Shown: in pieces, positions 1 through 8,890 of the stretch
Layout: each line of letters begins with the position of its first letter
Position numbering within the stretch: position 1 is the stretch's first letter
From: Bradyrhizobium sp. Arg816
Lineage (GTDB): Bacteria > Pseudomonadota > Alphaproteobacteria > Rhizobiales > Xanthobacteraceae
Direction of reading: 5' to 3'
Assembly (NCBI RefSeq): GCF_029989365.1
Contig: NZ_JAPRAQ010000009.1
Span: forward strand, 280,781 to 344,780
Length of the DNA stretch: 64,000 nt
Translations under genes and position numbers: made by a program
The notes under the pieces: model-generated
Database searches by the model: none
The model's input: only the letters and a program-made list of their open reading frames with translations
Told to the model about the DNA's origin: nothing

Positions 1-1
1 A

Positions 2-505
2 GGCCTCGCCAAGCTCGAGCCAGTGAAGGGCCCCGGCAAGTTCGTCACCGCCGGCAATGCCAGCCAGCTCTCCGACGGCGCCGCCGCCGTGGTGCTGATG
101 GAAGCCAAGGATGCCGAGAAGCGCGGCCTCAAGCCGCTCGGCCGGTTCGTCGCCTGGGCAACGGCCGGCTGCGAGCCGGACGAGATGGGCATCGGCCCGG
201 TGTTCGCGATCCCGAAGCTGCTGAAGCGCACCGGCCTGAAGATCGACGATATCGATCTGTGGGAGCTCAACGAGGCCTTCGCCAGCCAGTGCCTCTACTC
301 GCGCGACAAACTCGGCATCGATCCCGCCAAGTACAACGTCAACGGCGGCTCGATCGCGATCGGTCACCCCTTCGGCATGACCGGCGCGCGTCTCACCGGC
401 CACCTCCTCCAGGAAGGTGCGCGCCGCAAGGCCAAGTGGGGCGTCGTGACCATGTGTATCGGCGGCGGCCAGGGCGGCGCCGGCTTGTTCGAGATCTACA
501 GCTGA
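2..505 (+). CDS. Thiolase (acetyl-CoA acyltransferase), C-terminal part
   Basis: C-terminal 167 residues of a thiolase, open at the left window edge. Thiolases cleave 3-ketoacyl-CoA or condense acyl-CoAs in fatty-acid oxidation or acetoacetyl-CoA formation. Visible hallmarks are the GNASQLSDGAAA stretch, the NEAFA segment, the catalytic-His motif NGGSIAIGHPFGMTGAR and the C-terminal active-site Cys in MCIGGGQGGAGLFE. The family is secure; the exact substrate is not. The phasin genes 5.5 kb downstream would fit a lipid or polyhydroxybutyrate theme, but that is inference. Confidence 0.93.
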   Translation, partial: GLAKLEPVKGPGKFVTAGNASQLSDGAAAVVLMEAKDAEKRGLKPLGRFVAWATAGCEPDEMGIGPVFAIPKLLKRTGLKIDDIDLWELNEAFASQCLYSRDKLGIDPAKYNVNGGSIAIGHPFGMTGARLTGHLLQEGARRKAKWGVVTMCIGGGQGGAGLFEIYS

Positions 506-524
506 TCCAATTCGCTGGAAGACG

Positions 525-557
525 AAAGGCACGGCGCCGCGAGCGCCGTGCCTTTTT
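525..557 (+). terminator. Rho-independent terminator after the thiolase gene
   Basis: Arms at 525-537 and 543-555 are a perfect 13-bp inverted repeat (AAAGGCACGGCGC) around a 5-nt loop, running into a T5 tract. It starts 20 bp after the thiolase stop codon. Confidence 0.9.
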
Positions 558-777
558 CGTTGCGGACCGATCGCCACGAAACTATAAGCCTCGTGTCGGA
601 AAAGGCAGATTTGGTCTGGTAAGCCCAAATCCTTTCGGTAACGAAAGCTCTGGTCTTTGGCCTTGTGCACGAGATCCCCGCGACGAACATCGGACGCTCA
701 GGCGTCCCATCGTTCGTCCGTGTGATTCTCGAAGCCCAGGGAACGCTCCGGTCGAACATCGACCACAGGAGCGTCTC

Positions 778-2307
778 ATGCACGATCAATCCTCACTTCC
801 ATACGACGTCGTCATTGCCGGTGCCGGTCCCGTCGGCCTGTTTCTCGCGTGCGAGCTGCGGCTCGCGGGTCTCCACGTTCTGGTACTGGAGCAAGCGCGG
901 GACCCGCATTCGGCCCTGAAACAACTCCCGTTTGGCCTGCGCGGCCTCTCGGTCCCGACACTCGAGGCCTTCCACCGGCGTGACTTGCTGGAGGGTCTCG
1001 TCGCCGCGCAGCAACGTGCGTCAGGCGCAATCAAGTCTGCTGCGCACTGGATGCAGCAGGCGCGACGGCCCGCAGGTCATTTCGCCGGCATTCAGTTCTA
1101 TCAGGACAACATTGATGTCGCGAAGTGGCCCTGGCGCCTGCCGACGCCGGCCGATGCCAATTTCGCCGTCGATATGGAAACGCTCGAATCCGTTCTGGCC
1201 GCGCGCGCATGCAGCATAGGCGTCGATATCAGGCGCGGGTTTGGCGTCAATGCCATCATCGCTTCAGACAATGAAGTAAGTGTCGAGGCGGCCGGCGAGA
1301 GTTTCCGCGGACGCTGGCTGGTCGGTTGCGACGGCGGTCGCAGCACGGTGCGCAAGCTGAGTGGATTTGACTTCGTCGGCACTGATCCGGAGTTCACCGG
1401 CTATTCCGTCGAGATCGAGCTGGCCGATCCGGAAAAGCTCCGACCGGGCCGCAACTACACGCCCACGGGCATGTATACCTTTGCGCAGCCCGGGACGATC
1501 GCGATGGTCGATTTCGACGGCGGTGCGTTCCACCGCGCCGAGCCGATCACGCGCGAGCATGTGCAGAGCGTCTTGCGCAATGTCTCCGGCACGGACGTCA
1601 CCATCAATGCTCTCCGGCTTGCCGCGACGTGGACGGATCGGGCGCATCAGGCAACGACATATCGCAAAGGGCGTGTGTGTCTCGCAGGCGACGCCGCCCA
1701 CATCCATTCGCCGCTGAGCGGCCAAGGCCTCAATCTCGGTCTTGGCGACGCGATGAATCTGGGCTGGAAGCTGGCTGCGACGATCCGCAGGCGAGCGCCG
1801 GCCGATCTCCTCGACACCTATTCGCGCGAGCGGCATCCTGTCGGTGCGCAAATCCTCGACTGGTCGCGCGCGCAGGTCGCAATCATGCGGCCGACGCCGA
1901 GCGCCCGCGCACTTCAGGCCATCATTCGCGATCTCGTCGAGACCCGCGACGGTGCGACCTATTTCGCCGAGCGCGTGCGCGGCGTGTCGCTCCGCTACGA
2001 TCTCGGCAATGGTCATCCGCTCGTGGGCCGCAGTGTCCCCGATTTCAAACTGGCTGACGGGACGACGGTGGGCGAGCTGCTCAGGACCGCGAAAGGGCTG
2101 TTGCTGGACTTCAGCGCTCATGCATCGCTCCGAGCGCTTGCAAGTCGCTGGGGTGACCGGATCACCTATGTCGCCGGTGAGGCCAGGGATCGGCTGGGTC
2201 TCAGCGCTGTGCTGGTGCGTCCCGATGGCATCGTCGCTTGGGCCAGTGACGGGGCAGGCGACGTTGAAGAAGCCGCTCGAGCCGCGGCGCGATGGTTCGG
2301 CGACTAA
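778..2307 (+). CDS. FAD-dependent aromatic monooxygenase (PheA/TfdB type)
   Basis: 509 residues from ATG 778, preceded by ACAGGAGCG. It is a class A flavoprotein hydroxylase that uses NAD(P)H and O2 to hydroxylate aromatic or polyketide substrates. Motifs in order are the N-terminal dinucleotide fold GAGPVGLFLACEL, the DGGRSTVR motif near residue 190, and GDAAHIHSPLSGQGLNLG near residue 305, which binds FAD ribityl and pyrophosphate. The last ~100 residues look like the thioredoxin-like C-terminal domain of this family. It stands alone, convergent with the histidine kinase gene. The substrate cannot be assigned; a rifampicin-monooxygenase-like role is an alternative. Confidence 0.88.
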   Translation: MHDQSSLPYDVVIAGAGPVGLFLACELRLAGLHVLVLEQARDPHSALKQLPFGLRGLSVPTLEAFHRRDLLEGLVAAQQRASGAIKSAAHWMQQARRPAGHFAGIQFYQDNIDVAKWPWRLPTPADANFAVDMETLESVLAARACSIGVDIRRGFGVNAIIASDNEVSVEAAGESFRGRWLVGCDGGRSTVRKLSGFDFVGTDPEFTGYSVEIELADPEKLRPGRNYTPTGMYTFAQPGTIAMVDFDGGAFHRAEPITREHVQSVLRNVSGTDVTINALRLAATWTDRAHQATTYRKGRVCLAGDAAHIHSPLSGQGLNLGLGDAMNLGWKLAATIRRRAPADLLDTYSRERHPVGAQILDWSRAQVAIMRPTPSARALQAIIRDLVETRDGATYFAERVRGVSLRYDLGNGHPLVGRSVPDFKLADGTTVGELLRTAKGLLLDFSAHASLRALASRWGDRITYVAGEARDRLGLSAVLVRPDGIVAWASDGAGDVEEAARAAARWFGD

Positions 2308-2389
2308 GCGCGCGCTGTCCGCCTCGTCATTGCGGAGCAGGCGGATGGACCGCCCGAGCGGGAGAATTCCCGATCGCTCGCCGTGAGTG

Positions 2390-5300
2390 CTACGCCCCCA
2401 CCACCACCGGCGCGAACACCACCTCGATCAGCGTGCCGGAATTGGCCGCGCTCTTGATGTTGAACTGGGCGCGGTTGGCTTCGACCAGGGCCTTGGTCAA
2501 TGACAGGCTCAGCGCCGAACTGTCCGCGGCATCGCCGGGCGGGGGCGTGCGGAACGGCTCCATCGCGGCGGCGAGCTCGCGCTCGCTCAGGCCGTGGCCG
2601 GTGTCGCGGATGCGCAGGGCAATCTCGCCGCGGTCGGTGAGCGCGGTCGAGACGATGACCTGGCCGCCGGCGCTGGCGAGCCGGATCGAGTTCGAGATCA
2701 GATTCACAGTGATCTGCCGCATCGCGCGCGCGTCCACGCTCACCTGCGGCAACGCATGCCCGAGCGAGGTGCGGATGATGATGCGCTCGCGGTTGGCCTG
2801 CGGCTGCATCACCGTGACGCAGGCTTCGACGAGATCGTTGAGGTTGAGGTTGGCGAAATTGAGATCGAGCTTGCCGGTCTCGATCCGTGACAGCTCCAGC
2901 AGGTCGTCGATGATGGTGATGACGCGCTCGCCGGAGGCGCGGATGTCCTTCATGTATTCGCCGTAGCGCTCGTTGCCGAGCGTGCCGAAGCGCTCGGAGA
3001 TCATCACCTCGGCGAAGCCGATGATGGCGTTGAGCGGCGTGCGGATCTCGTGGCTGATCCGCGCCAGCATGTCGGCCTTGGCATTCGCCGCGCCGTCGGC
3101 GAGACGGCGGGCGTTCTTGAGCTCGCTCTCGCCCTTCTTGCTCTGCGAGAGGTCGCGGAACACGGCGAAGAAGTTCGGGCCGTCGGGCCTGGTGCGGCCC
3201 ATGATCATGGCGAGCGGAATCACGCCGCCCTTCTTCTCGCGTCCCAGCACCTCGCGGCCGTGGTCGAGCAGGCTCGCGATGTCCTGGCTCTTGAGGCTTT
3301 CGAGATAGTCGACCACGATTTGCTGGCTCTCCGGCGCGAACAGCGTCGCCAGGTTCCGTTGCATCAGCGCTTCGCCGTCATAGCCGAACAGCGCTTCCGC
3401 GCTGCGGTTGCAGGCGTGGATGTTGCCTTCGGCATCGAACATCACGATGCCCTCGGCGGTGGTGTCGAGGATCGCGGCGAGATCCTCGGCGTCGGCATCG
3501 CCGGCCTCGGGCTCGAGCTCAGGCGCGTAGGGGAAGGATTCTGCGACGACGACAGGCGGCGCGACGATGGGCGCAGCAACGACTGTTGCCGCTTGCGGCA
3601 GCGCGCAGATCAGCGCATGTGCGCTCGCGCCGTCCCAGTCGATCGTATGCAGATGCGCTTCAGTGGTCGGAAGCGGCTCTTGGCCGTTGGCGAGCGTCGC
3701 GCTGATCGTCACCGGCGTGCCGGCTTGCGACGTGCTGCTGGCCGACGACACGCCCGGTTCGACATAGAGCGCATCGAGCCCGCCGGCATCCTCCAGCGCG
3801 CCCAGGCTGGAATAGCCCATGCGCGCGAGGAAGGCGGGGTTGGCGTAGAGCAGCCGGTCGAGCCGGTAGATCAGCATGCCCGTCGGCACGAGGTCGAGCA
3901 GCGCGCGGTCGCGCACGCTGTGGCCCTGCGCAGGCGGCGCGGGTTCGGTCAGCCATTCGGCCATCGCGAGAGGCGCCTCAGGCTCCGGCATCGGAGGTTC
4001 GGGCGCACTCTCCGCGGCCGGCGGCTCGGAGGTGCCAGCTGCGATCGTCTCGCGTTCGCGGTCGAGGCGCTCGGACAATTGCCGGGCAAGCTCGTTGAAC
4101 GCGCTGTTCTCGACCGGAGTCAGCGTCGGCGATCTCTGATCACTGGGTGATCTGACATCGCCGGGCGGGCGGAACGGCACGACATTGGGAGGCGTTTCCA
4201 CGGATGTTTCCGGATCGGTTGGATGTGAATTCGCGTCGGCTACGGGTTCGGGCAGTTCGGGTTCAGGTGTCGGCTCAGGCTTAGGCTCGGGTGCGGGCGG
4301 CTCGCTCGGCGGAGGCGGTGCCTCCGCCACGGGCTCCGGCTCGGGCTCGACGACGTCGGCGGAGAGGCCGTGCTGTGCGGGCGGCGCGGCGAACTGCTCA
4401 AAGCGCCTGAGCGCATCGAGCCGGTTCAGCCCGTCGAGATCGCGGCAGACGCCAAAACCCCTGAAGCCCGCGAAATTGCGCTCGCGGTCGTAGACCGGCA
4501 GGCCCGCGAGTTCGACCGGCAGATGCTCGCCGCCATCGGCCGGCCAGTTCACGGTGATCCCGGCCCAGGTGTCGTGGCTTGCAAGCGCCTGCGCGACGCG
4601 GCCATCGGGATCGAGCGCAAATTCGTCGGCGATCTCGCGCCAGGGGCGGCCGAAGCCGGCGGCGGTGTGCGGGCCGATCAGGCGGATGAAGTCGCTGGTT
4701 GCGAGCACAAAGCGCCCCTGCGGATCCATCTGCCACAGGAAGCGCAGCGGATGCTGACGCGGTGCGGACGGCTCCGCTGATTGCGGTTCGACCATGGGTG
4801 AGCTGATCGGCGCGGCCTGCGGCGACACAATGGCCTCTCGCGGGTTTTCAACCGGAGTTTTGGGCGCGGCTTCGACCGCTTCGCCGGTCGTGTCCTGGAC
4901 AGGTTCGCTCGCGGCGTGCGCGTCCGCGATCGTCTCTGATGGCGGGGTGGTCTCGGTCGGAGCCGGCGTTTCGACCGGCTCGGTGAAGGCGTCGAACAGT
5001 GCGATTTCGGATGCAGCCGCGTTCGACTGCGCAGGCTGCGCTTGGTCGGGCATCGCGGCCGCAGCGACCGGCCGCGGAGCGTCAGGCGCGGGCTGAACGG
5101 CTTGTTCGCGCGCGCTGTTCTCTTCGATATCGGGTGCCGCCGGCCGCGCGGCCGGCTCGATCAGCGCGACCAGACCGACATCGGCGCCGACGCCGACCCG
5201 TTGCAGCACCATCTGGCCGATGCCGATCGGCGTCTCGGCGCGGCCTTTCGCCAGCGCATCGCTGCGGGCCTGGTCGAGGCCGGCATCGCCGAGATCGCGG

Positions 5301-5824
5301 AAGCCGAGCAGGGAGCGGGCGGCTTCGCTGGCGCCGACGAACAGGCCGTCGGGCGCGAACGCCGCCATCGGCACCCTGGCGCCCTCGACGAGACGATGCA
5401 GGCGTTCGACCAGCGGCATCGAGCGCAGCGTCGGATCCATCGCGGTGACGAGCACGCCGGAGCTGCCATCGGCGAAGTCGAGACGGGCGCAGGCGCAGGT
5501 CATCAGCATGCCCAGGCGGGCGCCGAAGCCGTGCAGCCGTTCCAGCCTGATCGCGCCGTTCGGCGACAATCGGCGCGCGAGCCGGGCGACCTGGCGGCGA
5601 TGGCCGTCCGCCGGGCCGAAGGTTTTGTCCGCGAGTGCTGTGGCATGGGCCGCGCCAAACAGCCTTGCGCCGACCGGATTGGCCCAGAGCACGCGCGTGC
5701 CGTCGATCGACCAGAGCCAGGCGGGCAGCGGAGAGGTCGCGTGCACGGCCAGCCGGGGATCGCCCACGCCTCGCAACTGGAAATCCGAACTATTCATCCA
5801 ACCGGCTTGCTTCTCGTCACGCAT
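2390..5824 (-). CDS. Large PAS-domain sensor histidine kinase (PdhS/DivJ-like)
   Basis: 1144 residues. An N-terminal PAS-like region is followed by a very long Pro/Glu/Ala-rich low-complexity linker (roughly residues 200-610), two further PAS modules (one reads VMFDAEGNIHACNRSAEALFGYDG), then a DHp domain with H-box ISHEIRTPLNAIIGFAEVM near residue 925 and a HATPase domain. The H-box is of the alphaproteobacterial PleC/DivJ/PdhS cell-cycle type. No transmembrane segment is evident, so it is probably cytoplasmic. The G1 box DTGHGLSERE is recognisable, but the region expected to hold the glycine-rich G2 box reads SALSLSLTKALVEANRA and lacks the usual glycines. The start could also be the internal Met at residue 10. 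Confidence 0.85.
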   Translation of the reverse strand: MRDEKQAGWMNSSDFQLRGVGDPRLAVHATSPLPAWLWSIDGTRVLWANPVGARLFGAAHATALADKTFGPADGHRRQVARLARRLSPNGAIRLERLHGFGARLGMLMTCACARLDFADGSSGVLVTAMDPTLRSMPLVERLHRLVEGARVPMAAFAPDGLFVGASEAARSLLGFRDLGDAGLDQARSDALAKGRAETPIGIGQMVLQRVGVGADVGLVALIEPAARPAAPDIEENSAREQAVQPAPDAPRPVAAAAMPDQAQPAQSNAAASEIALFDAFTEPVETPAPTETTPPSETIADAHAASEPVQDTTGEAVEAAPKTPVENPREAIVSPQAAPISSPMVEPQSAEPSAPRQHPLRFLWQMDPQGRFVLATSDFIRLIGPHTAAGFGRPWREIADEFALDPDGRVAQALASHDTWAGITVNWPADGGEHLPVELAGLPVYDRERNFAGFRGFGVCRDLDGLNRLDALRRFEQFAAPPAQHGLSADVVEPEPEPVAEAPPPPSEPPAPEPKPEPTPEPELPEPVADANSHPTDPETSVETPPNVVPFRPPGDVRSPSDQRSPTLTPVENSAFNELARQLSERLDRERETIAAGTSEPPAAESAPEPPMPEPEAPLAMAEWLTEPAPPAQGHSVRDRALLDLVPTGMLIYRLDRLLYANPAFLARMGYSSLGALEDAGGLDALYVEPGVSSASSTSQAGTPVTISATLANGQEPLPTTEAHLHTIDWDGASAHALICALPQAATVVAAPIVAPPVVVAESFPYAPELEPEAGDADAEDLAAILDTTAEGIVMFDAEGNIHACNRSAEALFGYDGEALMQRNLATLFAPESQQIVVDYLESLKSQDIASLLDHGREVLGREKKGGVIPLAMIMGRTRPDGPNFFAVFRDLSQSKKGESELKNARRLADGAANAKADMLARISHEIRTPLNAIIGFAEVMISERFGTLGNERYGEYMKDIRASGERVITIIDDLLELSRIETGKLDLNFANLNLNDLVEACVTVMQPQANRERIIIRTSLGHALPQVSVDARAMRQITVNLISNSIRLASAGGQVIVSTALTDRGEIALRIRDTGHGLSERELAAAMEPFRTPPPGDAADSSALSLSLTKALVEANRAQFNIKSAANSGTLIEVVFAPVVVGA

Positions 5825-6006
5825 CTCGTGGGGCGGCTGCCGGGGAATGACAGCCTTAAGAAAGGGTTACTATCGCGCGCGGGCGCGGGCAGGTCCACGG
5901 CCCGGTCTACAGGTAGCAGCCTAAAGCCGCGATAACCTTAATCCAGATGAACCCGCAAGACCGTGGAGGCGTTGAATCCGCAGGATTCGCGACAGGAGTG
6001 GCAGCC

Positions 6007-6642
6007 ATGACCGATCAGGCACATAAGCGTTTCGAGCTACCGCCGGCGATGCGGTCCATGGCGGAATCCAGCTTCCAGCAGGCGCGCGAGGCATTCGAGA
6101 AGCTTCTCGCCAACGCCGAAACTGCCGCCGGCTCGCTCGAGGAGCGGCGCGCGAGCATGCGCGCCGGCGCCAAGGACGTCGGCGCCAGGGCGATCGCCTT
6201 TGCCGAAACCAATGTGCAGGCCTCGCTCGACTACGCCCAGTCGCTGGTTCACGCCAAGGACCTCTCCGAGGTGATGCGGCTGTACAGCGAATATGTGCAG
6301 GCCCAGATGCGGACGCTGGCCGAACAGGCCAGCGAAATGGGCCAGATCGTCAGCCGCGCCGCGATGGATGCGACCAGGCCCCAGCCCGAGCCTAAGCCCG
6401 AGCCCGAGACCAAGCCCGAGGCCAAGCCCGAGCCCAAGTCCGAACCCACGTTCGAGGCCAAGTCCGAGCCCGAACCCGAGCCTAAGCCCGAGCCCAAGTC
6501 CGAGACCAAGTCCGAGACCAAGCCCGAACCCACGTTCGAGGCCAAGTCCGAGCCCAAGCCCGAGCTCGAGCCCGAGCCCGAGCCCGAATCCAAGCCCAAG
6601 CCCAAGTCGAAGCCCAAATCCAAGCCCAAGTCCAAGCACTAG
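6007..6642 (+). CDS. Phasin-family protein with a repetitive P-E-P-K tail
   Basis: 211 residues from ATG 6007, chosen because AGGAG sits 8 nt upstream; an in-frame ATG at 5947 would add 20 residues. Phasins coat polyhydroxyalkanoate granules and control their size and number. The first ~120 residues are helical and typical of the family (FELPPAMRSMAESSFQQAREAFEKLL). The last ~85 residues are almost wholly repeats of P, E, K and S ending in KPKSKPKSKPKSKH. The tail shifts from acidic (PEPE) to basic (KPKSK) along its length. A second phasin gene follows 400 bp downstream. Confidence 0.88.
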   Translation: MTDQAHKRFELPPAMRSMAESSFQQAREAFEKLLANAETAAGSLEERRASMRAGAKDVGARAIAFAETNVQASLDYAQSLVHAKDLSEVMRLYSEYVQAQMRTLAEQASEMGQIVSRAAMDATRPQPEPKPEPETKPEAKPEPKSEPTFEAKSEPEPEPKPEPKSETKSETKPEPTFEAKSEPKPELEPEPEPESKPKPKSKPKSKPKSKH

Positions 6643-7043
6643 CGCCCCGCCGCGGATGTCATTCCGGGGCGCGACGAAGTCGCGAGTGATGATGCGCAAT
6701 TGCGCATTTGGGAAACCATTTGCCCACGGACTCTGCGGCCCGATGGATTCCGGGCTCCTGCGCATGAAATGTCGGAGGCGATATCCCGCTTGAGGCACTG
6801 AGATACCTCAACCATGGGTTCCCCTGGTGAGGAACCTCATCCTGACCGCGATTAAATTTCGCGCCGCAGCCCGGATCACGTTTGCGTTGCACAATGTTGA
6901 CATCTTGGGCAGCGATAGTGATGGGCGCTGGGCGAGCCATCTTTTTGTATCGCGTTCCAGTCTTCGTTCCCGCTGAATTTGAGGCCTAGGTCGGGGCCGG
7001 CGGGAAGGCTCACTCCATTTTTTCATTAGCGTGAGGGACTACC

Positions 7044-7478
7044 ATGACAGCTGCGACTGATCCGTTTTCTGCCTCGATCATTCCGTTCGAGGTCCCCGAG
7101 CAGATGCGTGCGTTCGCCGAAAAGGGCGTGTCGCAGGCCCGCGAGAGCTACGCCAAGTTCAAGGACGCGGCCGAGACCCACAACGGCACCGTCGAGGCCG
7201 TGTTCACCTCCGCCAACAAGGGCGCGAGCGAGTACACCGCCAAGCTGGTGGAGTTCATGAAGGCCAACACTAGCGCCCAGCTGGACTTCGCCCAGCAGCT
7301 GTTCGGCCTCAAGTCGCCGGCGGAAGCGCTGGAGCTGTGGACCGGCCACACCCGCACCCAGCTGGAGACCTTCCAGTCCCAGGCCAAGGAGCTGGTCGAG
7401 CTCGCCCAGCGCGTCGCCGCCGAGACTGCCGAGCCGATCAAGGCCTCTGCCTCGAAGCTCTACAAGCCCGCCGCCTGA
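7044..7478 (+). CDS. Phasin family protein
   Basis: 144 residues with GTGAGGG just upstream of ATG 7044. It has the phasin core (FEVPEQMRAFAEKGVSQARESYAKFKDAAE) and the conserved later segment STSAQLDF-like ANTSAQLDFAQQLFGLKSPAEALELW. It binds polyhydroxybutyrate granules. It has normal length and no repetitive tail, unlike the neighbouring phasin, and is followed by a strong terminator. Confidence 0.92.
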   Translation: MTAATDPFSASIIPFEVPEQMRAFAEKGVSQARESYAKFKDAAETHNGTVEAVFTSANKGASEYTAKLVEFMKANTSAQLDFAQQLFGLKSPAEALELWTGHTRTQLETFQSQAKELVELAQRVAAETAEPIKASASKLYKPAA

Positions 7479-7502
7479 TCAGGCCGGGTCGTTCAAGTTA
7501 AG

Positions 7503-7528
7503 AAACCCGGGCCTAGAGCCCGGGTTTT
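7503..7528 (+). terminator. Rho-independent terminator after the phasin gene
   Basis: Perfect 10-bp inverted repeat (AAACCCGGGC, 7503-7512; GCCCGGGTTT, 7518-7527) with a 5-nt loop and a T4 run, 25 bp after the phasin stop. Confidence 0.92.
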
Positions 7529-7669
7529 GCTTTGGAAATAACCTCGTCGGAAGCGCGATTCTCGGGTTTTGCGGCCTTGCCAAAAACGCCCGTTGCACCT
7601 AGTTTCCGCCCCGTCCAGCCCCCCTTAGGTCGACGGCCCGTCCAGGCGCCCAAGGCGGCTCGCAAGGAT

Positions 7670-7746
7670 GCAGTTGTAGCTCAGTTGGTTAGAGCGCCTG
7701 TCTGTGGAACAGGAGGTCGGTGGTTCGAGCCCACCCAACTGTACCA
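7670..7746 (+). tRNA. tRNA-His (GTG)
   Basis: 77 nt including an encoded CCA. Acceptor arm GCAGTTG pairs with CAACTGT, including a G1-U72 pair. The D arm is GCTC...GAGC. The anticodon stem CCTGT/ACAGG carries loop CTGTGGA, giving anticodon GTG at 7704-7706. The T arm is GGTGG-TTCGAGC-CCACC. The discriminator is A73 and no G-1 is encoded, which matches the unusual tRNA-His reported for alphaproteobacteria. Everything downstream to about 61 kb looks acquired, so this is the likely landing site of the element. Confidence 0.95.
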
Positions 7747-7869
7747 GCGAAATCAATAGTTTACTCTAGCCTTCGCGCGAAGGCAGCGGCTGCTAGCTAC
7801 CATCTAGCTACCGCGGCGACGGAAACGCGGTCTGGTGCTGGAAAAAGTAACCAGTAACGGTGATCGTGA

Positions 7870-8145
7870 GTTCTAAAGACAGGAGCATCCGCTGAGTGGC
7901 GGGCCCCTACCGAGCATCTCTTCAAGAACGGATTGGCAGACGGCTCGCTCCCCGAAGCGGCGTTTCGTCAATATCTCGTTCACGACTACTTGTTCCTCGT
8001 GGAGTTTGCTCGCGCCTACGCGTTCTCCGTCTACAAGTCGCCCAAACTTGCCGACATGCGTGAAGCATGCGGCCGGCCGTTCGGCCATCCTTGATATCGA
8101 GATGAACCTGCATGTTAAGCTTTGTGCCGGTTGGGTCTATCCCTA
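7870..8145 (+). pseudogene. Remnant of a TenA/thiaminase II-like gene
   Basis: The frame from 7912 reads EHLFKNGLADGSLPEAAFRQ and then YLVHDYLFLVEFARAYAF, typical of TenA (thiamine-pyrimidine salvage). After LADMREACG near 8070 a frameshift is needed to recover ILDIEMNLHVKLCAGW up to about 8140, where a stop follows. Both the gene start and the C-terminal half are missing. It lies 125 bp from the tRNA, in what should be the proximal end of the element. Confidence 0.72.
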
Positions 8146-8217
8146 GCTGTGCCCGCCGTTGTGGCGGTCGTCGCGAACAACGCCTCCCTCCCGCGCTGTC
8201 TTCGGCGTTAAGTCTGT

Positions 8218-8318
8218 GAGATTGTTCTGAAGCTGAAAGACGGCAAGATCACCGAGGAAATCGGGACGACGGCGTCACCGCGCTGCAGCAACTCGGGCTG
8301 ATCAAGCTTGCCGCTTAG
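8218..8318 (+). pseudogene. C-terminal scrap of a SnoaL-like/NTF2-fold protein
   Basis: One frame gives EIVLKLKDGKITEEIG; after a one-base shift another gives DDGVTALQQLGLIKLAA and a stop at 8316-8318. This resembles the C-terminal strand pair and tail of SnoaL-like (NTF2-fold) proteins. No N-terminal part was found. The family assignment is tentative. Confidence 0.42.
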
Positions 8319-8446
8319 CTACGACAAGCGAATAGCCGGCCTTCCTGATTGCTGTCTCGAAGGCCAGCAATGGCGACACGTCAGTGCCATCGTTCAATGC
8401 CGGTCTCTATCGCACCAGCGATCGGGCTCTCCTACATTGCTTGTTC

Positions 8447-8890
8447 ATGCCTGAAACCTTCTGCTGGGCAGTATTCGCGCTCGCGATTCACGCATTGCCG
8501 TTCTTCGTCGGCACGACCGTGGGGATCTATTTATTTCAAGCCGGAGCAGGTCCGGTCGGTGCCATCGTCGTTGGCTTCGTTACGGCCGGTTTCACATTCG
8601 TGATCGGACGGTACGCCTTCTCCGCCGCGTGCTCTCCGATCGTGCGCCTGGTCATTGGGTTACTATTCGCGGTTCCGGCTGCACGCGTCGGCTATGGTGT
8701 GACCCTTGCCCTTGGACACCTCGGTATTCCCGAGGGATCGTGGCAGGAGTCTTTCGCCATGCTTGGGGCCATCGCAGTCGGGGGAATCGCTTGGGCAAAC
8801 GTGTCGATGCAGACCGGCTCCTCTGTCAGAGATGGCGTTGTACTCAGCCCTATCCATCCACCGAATGGGATGACGACCGCGGGCGGGTGA
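8447..8890 (+). CDS. Small multi-pass membrane protein (left copy)
   Basis: 147 residues with about four hydrophobic segments. ATG 8447 was chosen because the paralogue at 59012 aligns from there; an in-frame ATG at 8384 exists. Shared positions are obvious (FCW.VF.LA..ALP.FVG.T.GI near the N-terminus and VGAIAV/LGAIAV near the C-terminus). No enzymatic motif is visible and the function is unknown. It precedes a DUF736 gene, as does its paralogue 50.6 kb away, so the pair belongs to a duplicated element module. Confidence 0.68.
   Translation: MPETFCWAVFALAIHALPFFVGTTVGIYLFQAGAGPVGAIVVGFVTAGFTFVIGRYAFSAACSPIVRLVIGLLFAVPAARVGYGVTLALGHLGIPEGSWQESFAMLGAIAVGGIAWANVSMQTGSSVRDGVVLSPIHPPNGMTTAGG

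Noticed and set aside
6367..6639. Tandem DNA repeat as a separate mobile or satellite element
   Set aside because: The repeat is in frame with the phasin gene and encodes its P-E-P-K tail.
7532..7759. Small open frame spanning tRNA-His
   Set aside because: It reads through the tRNA gene and has no ribosome-binding site or similarity.
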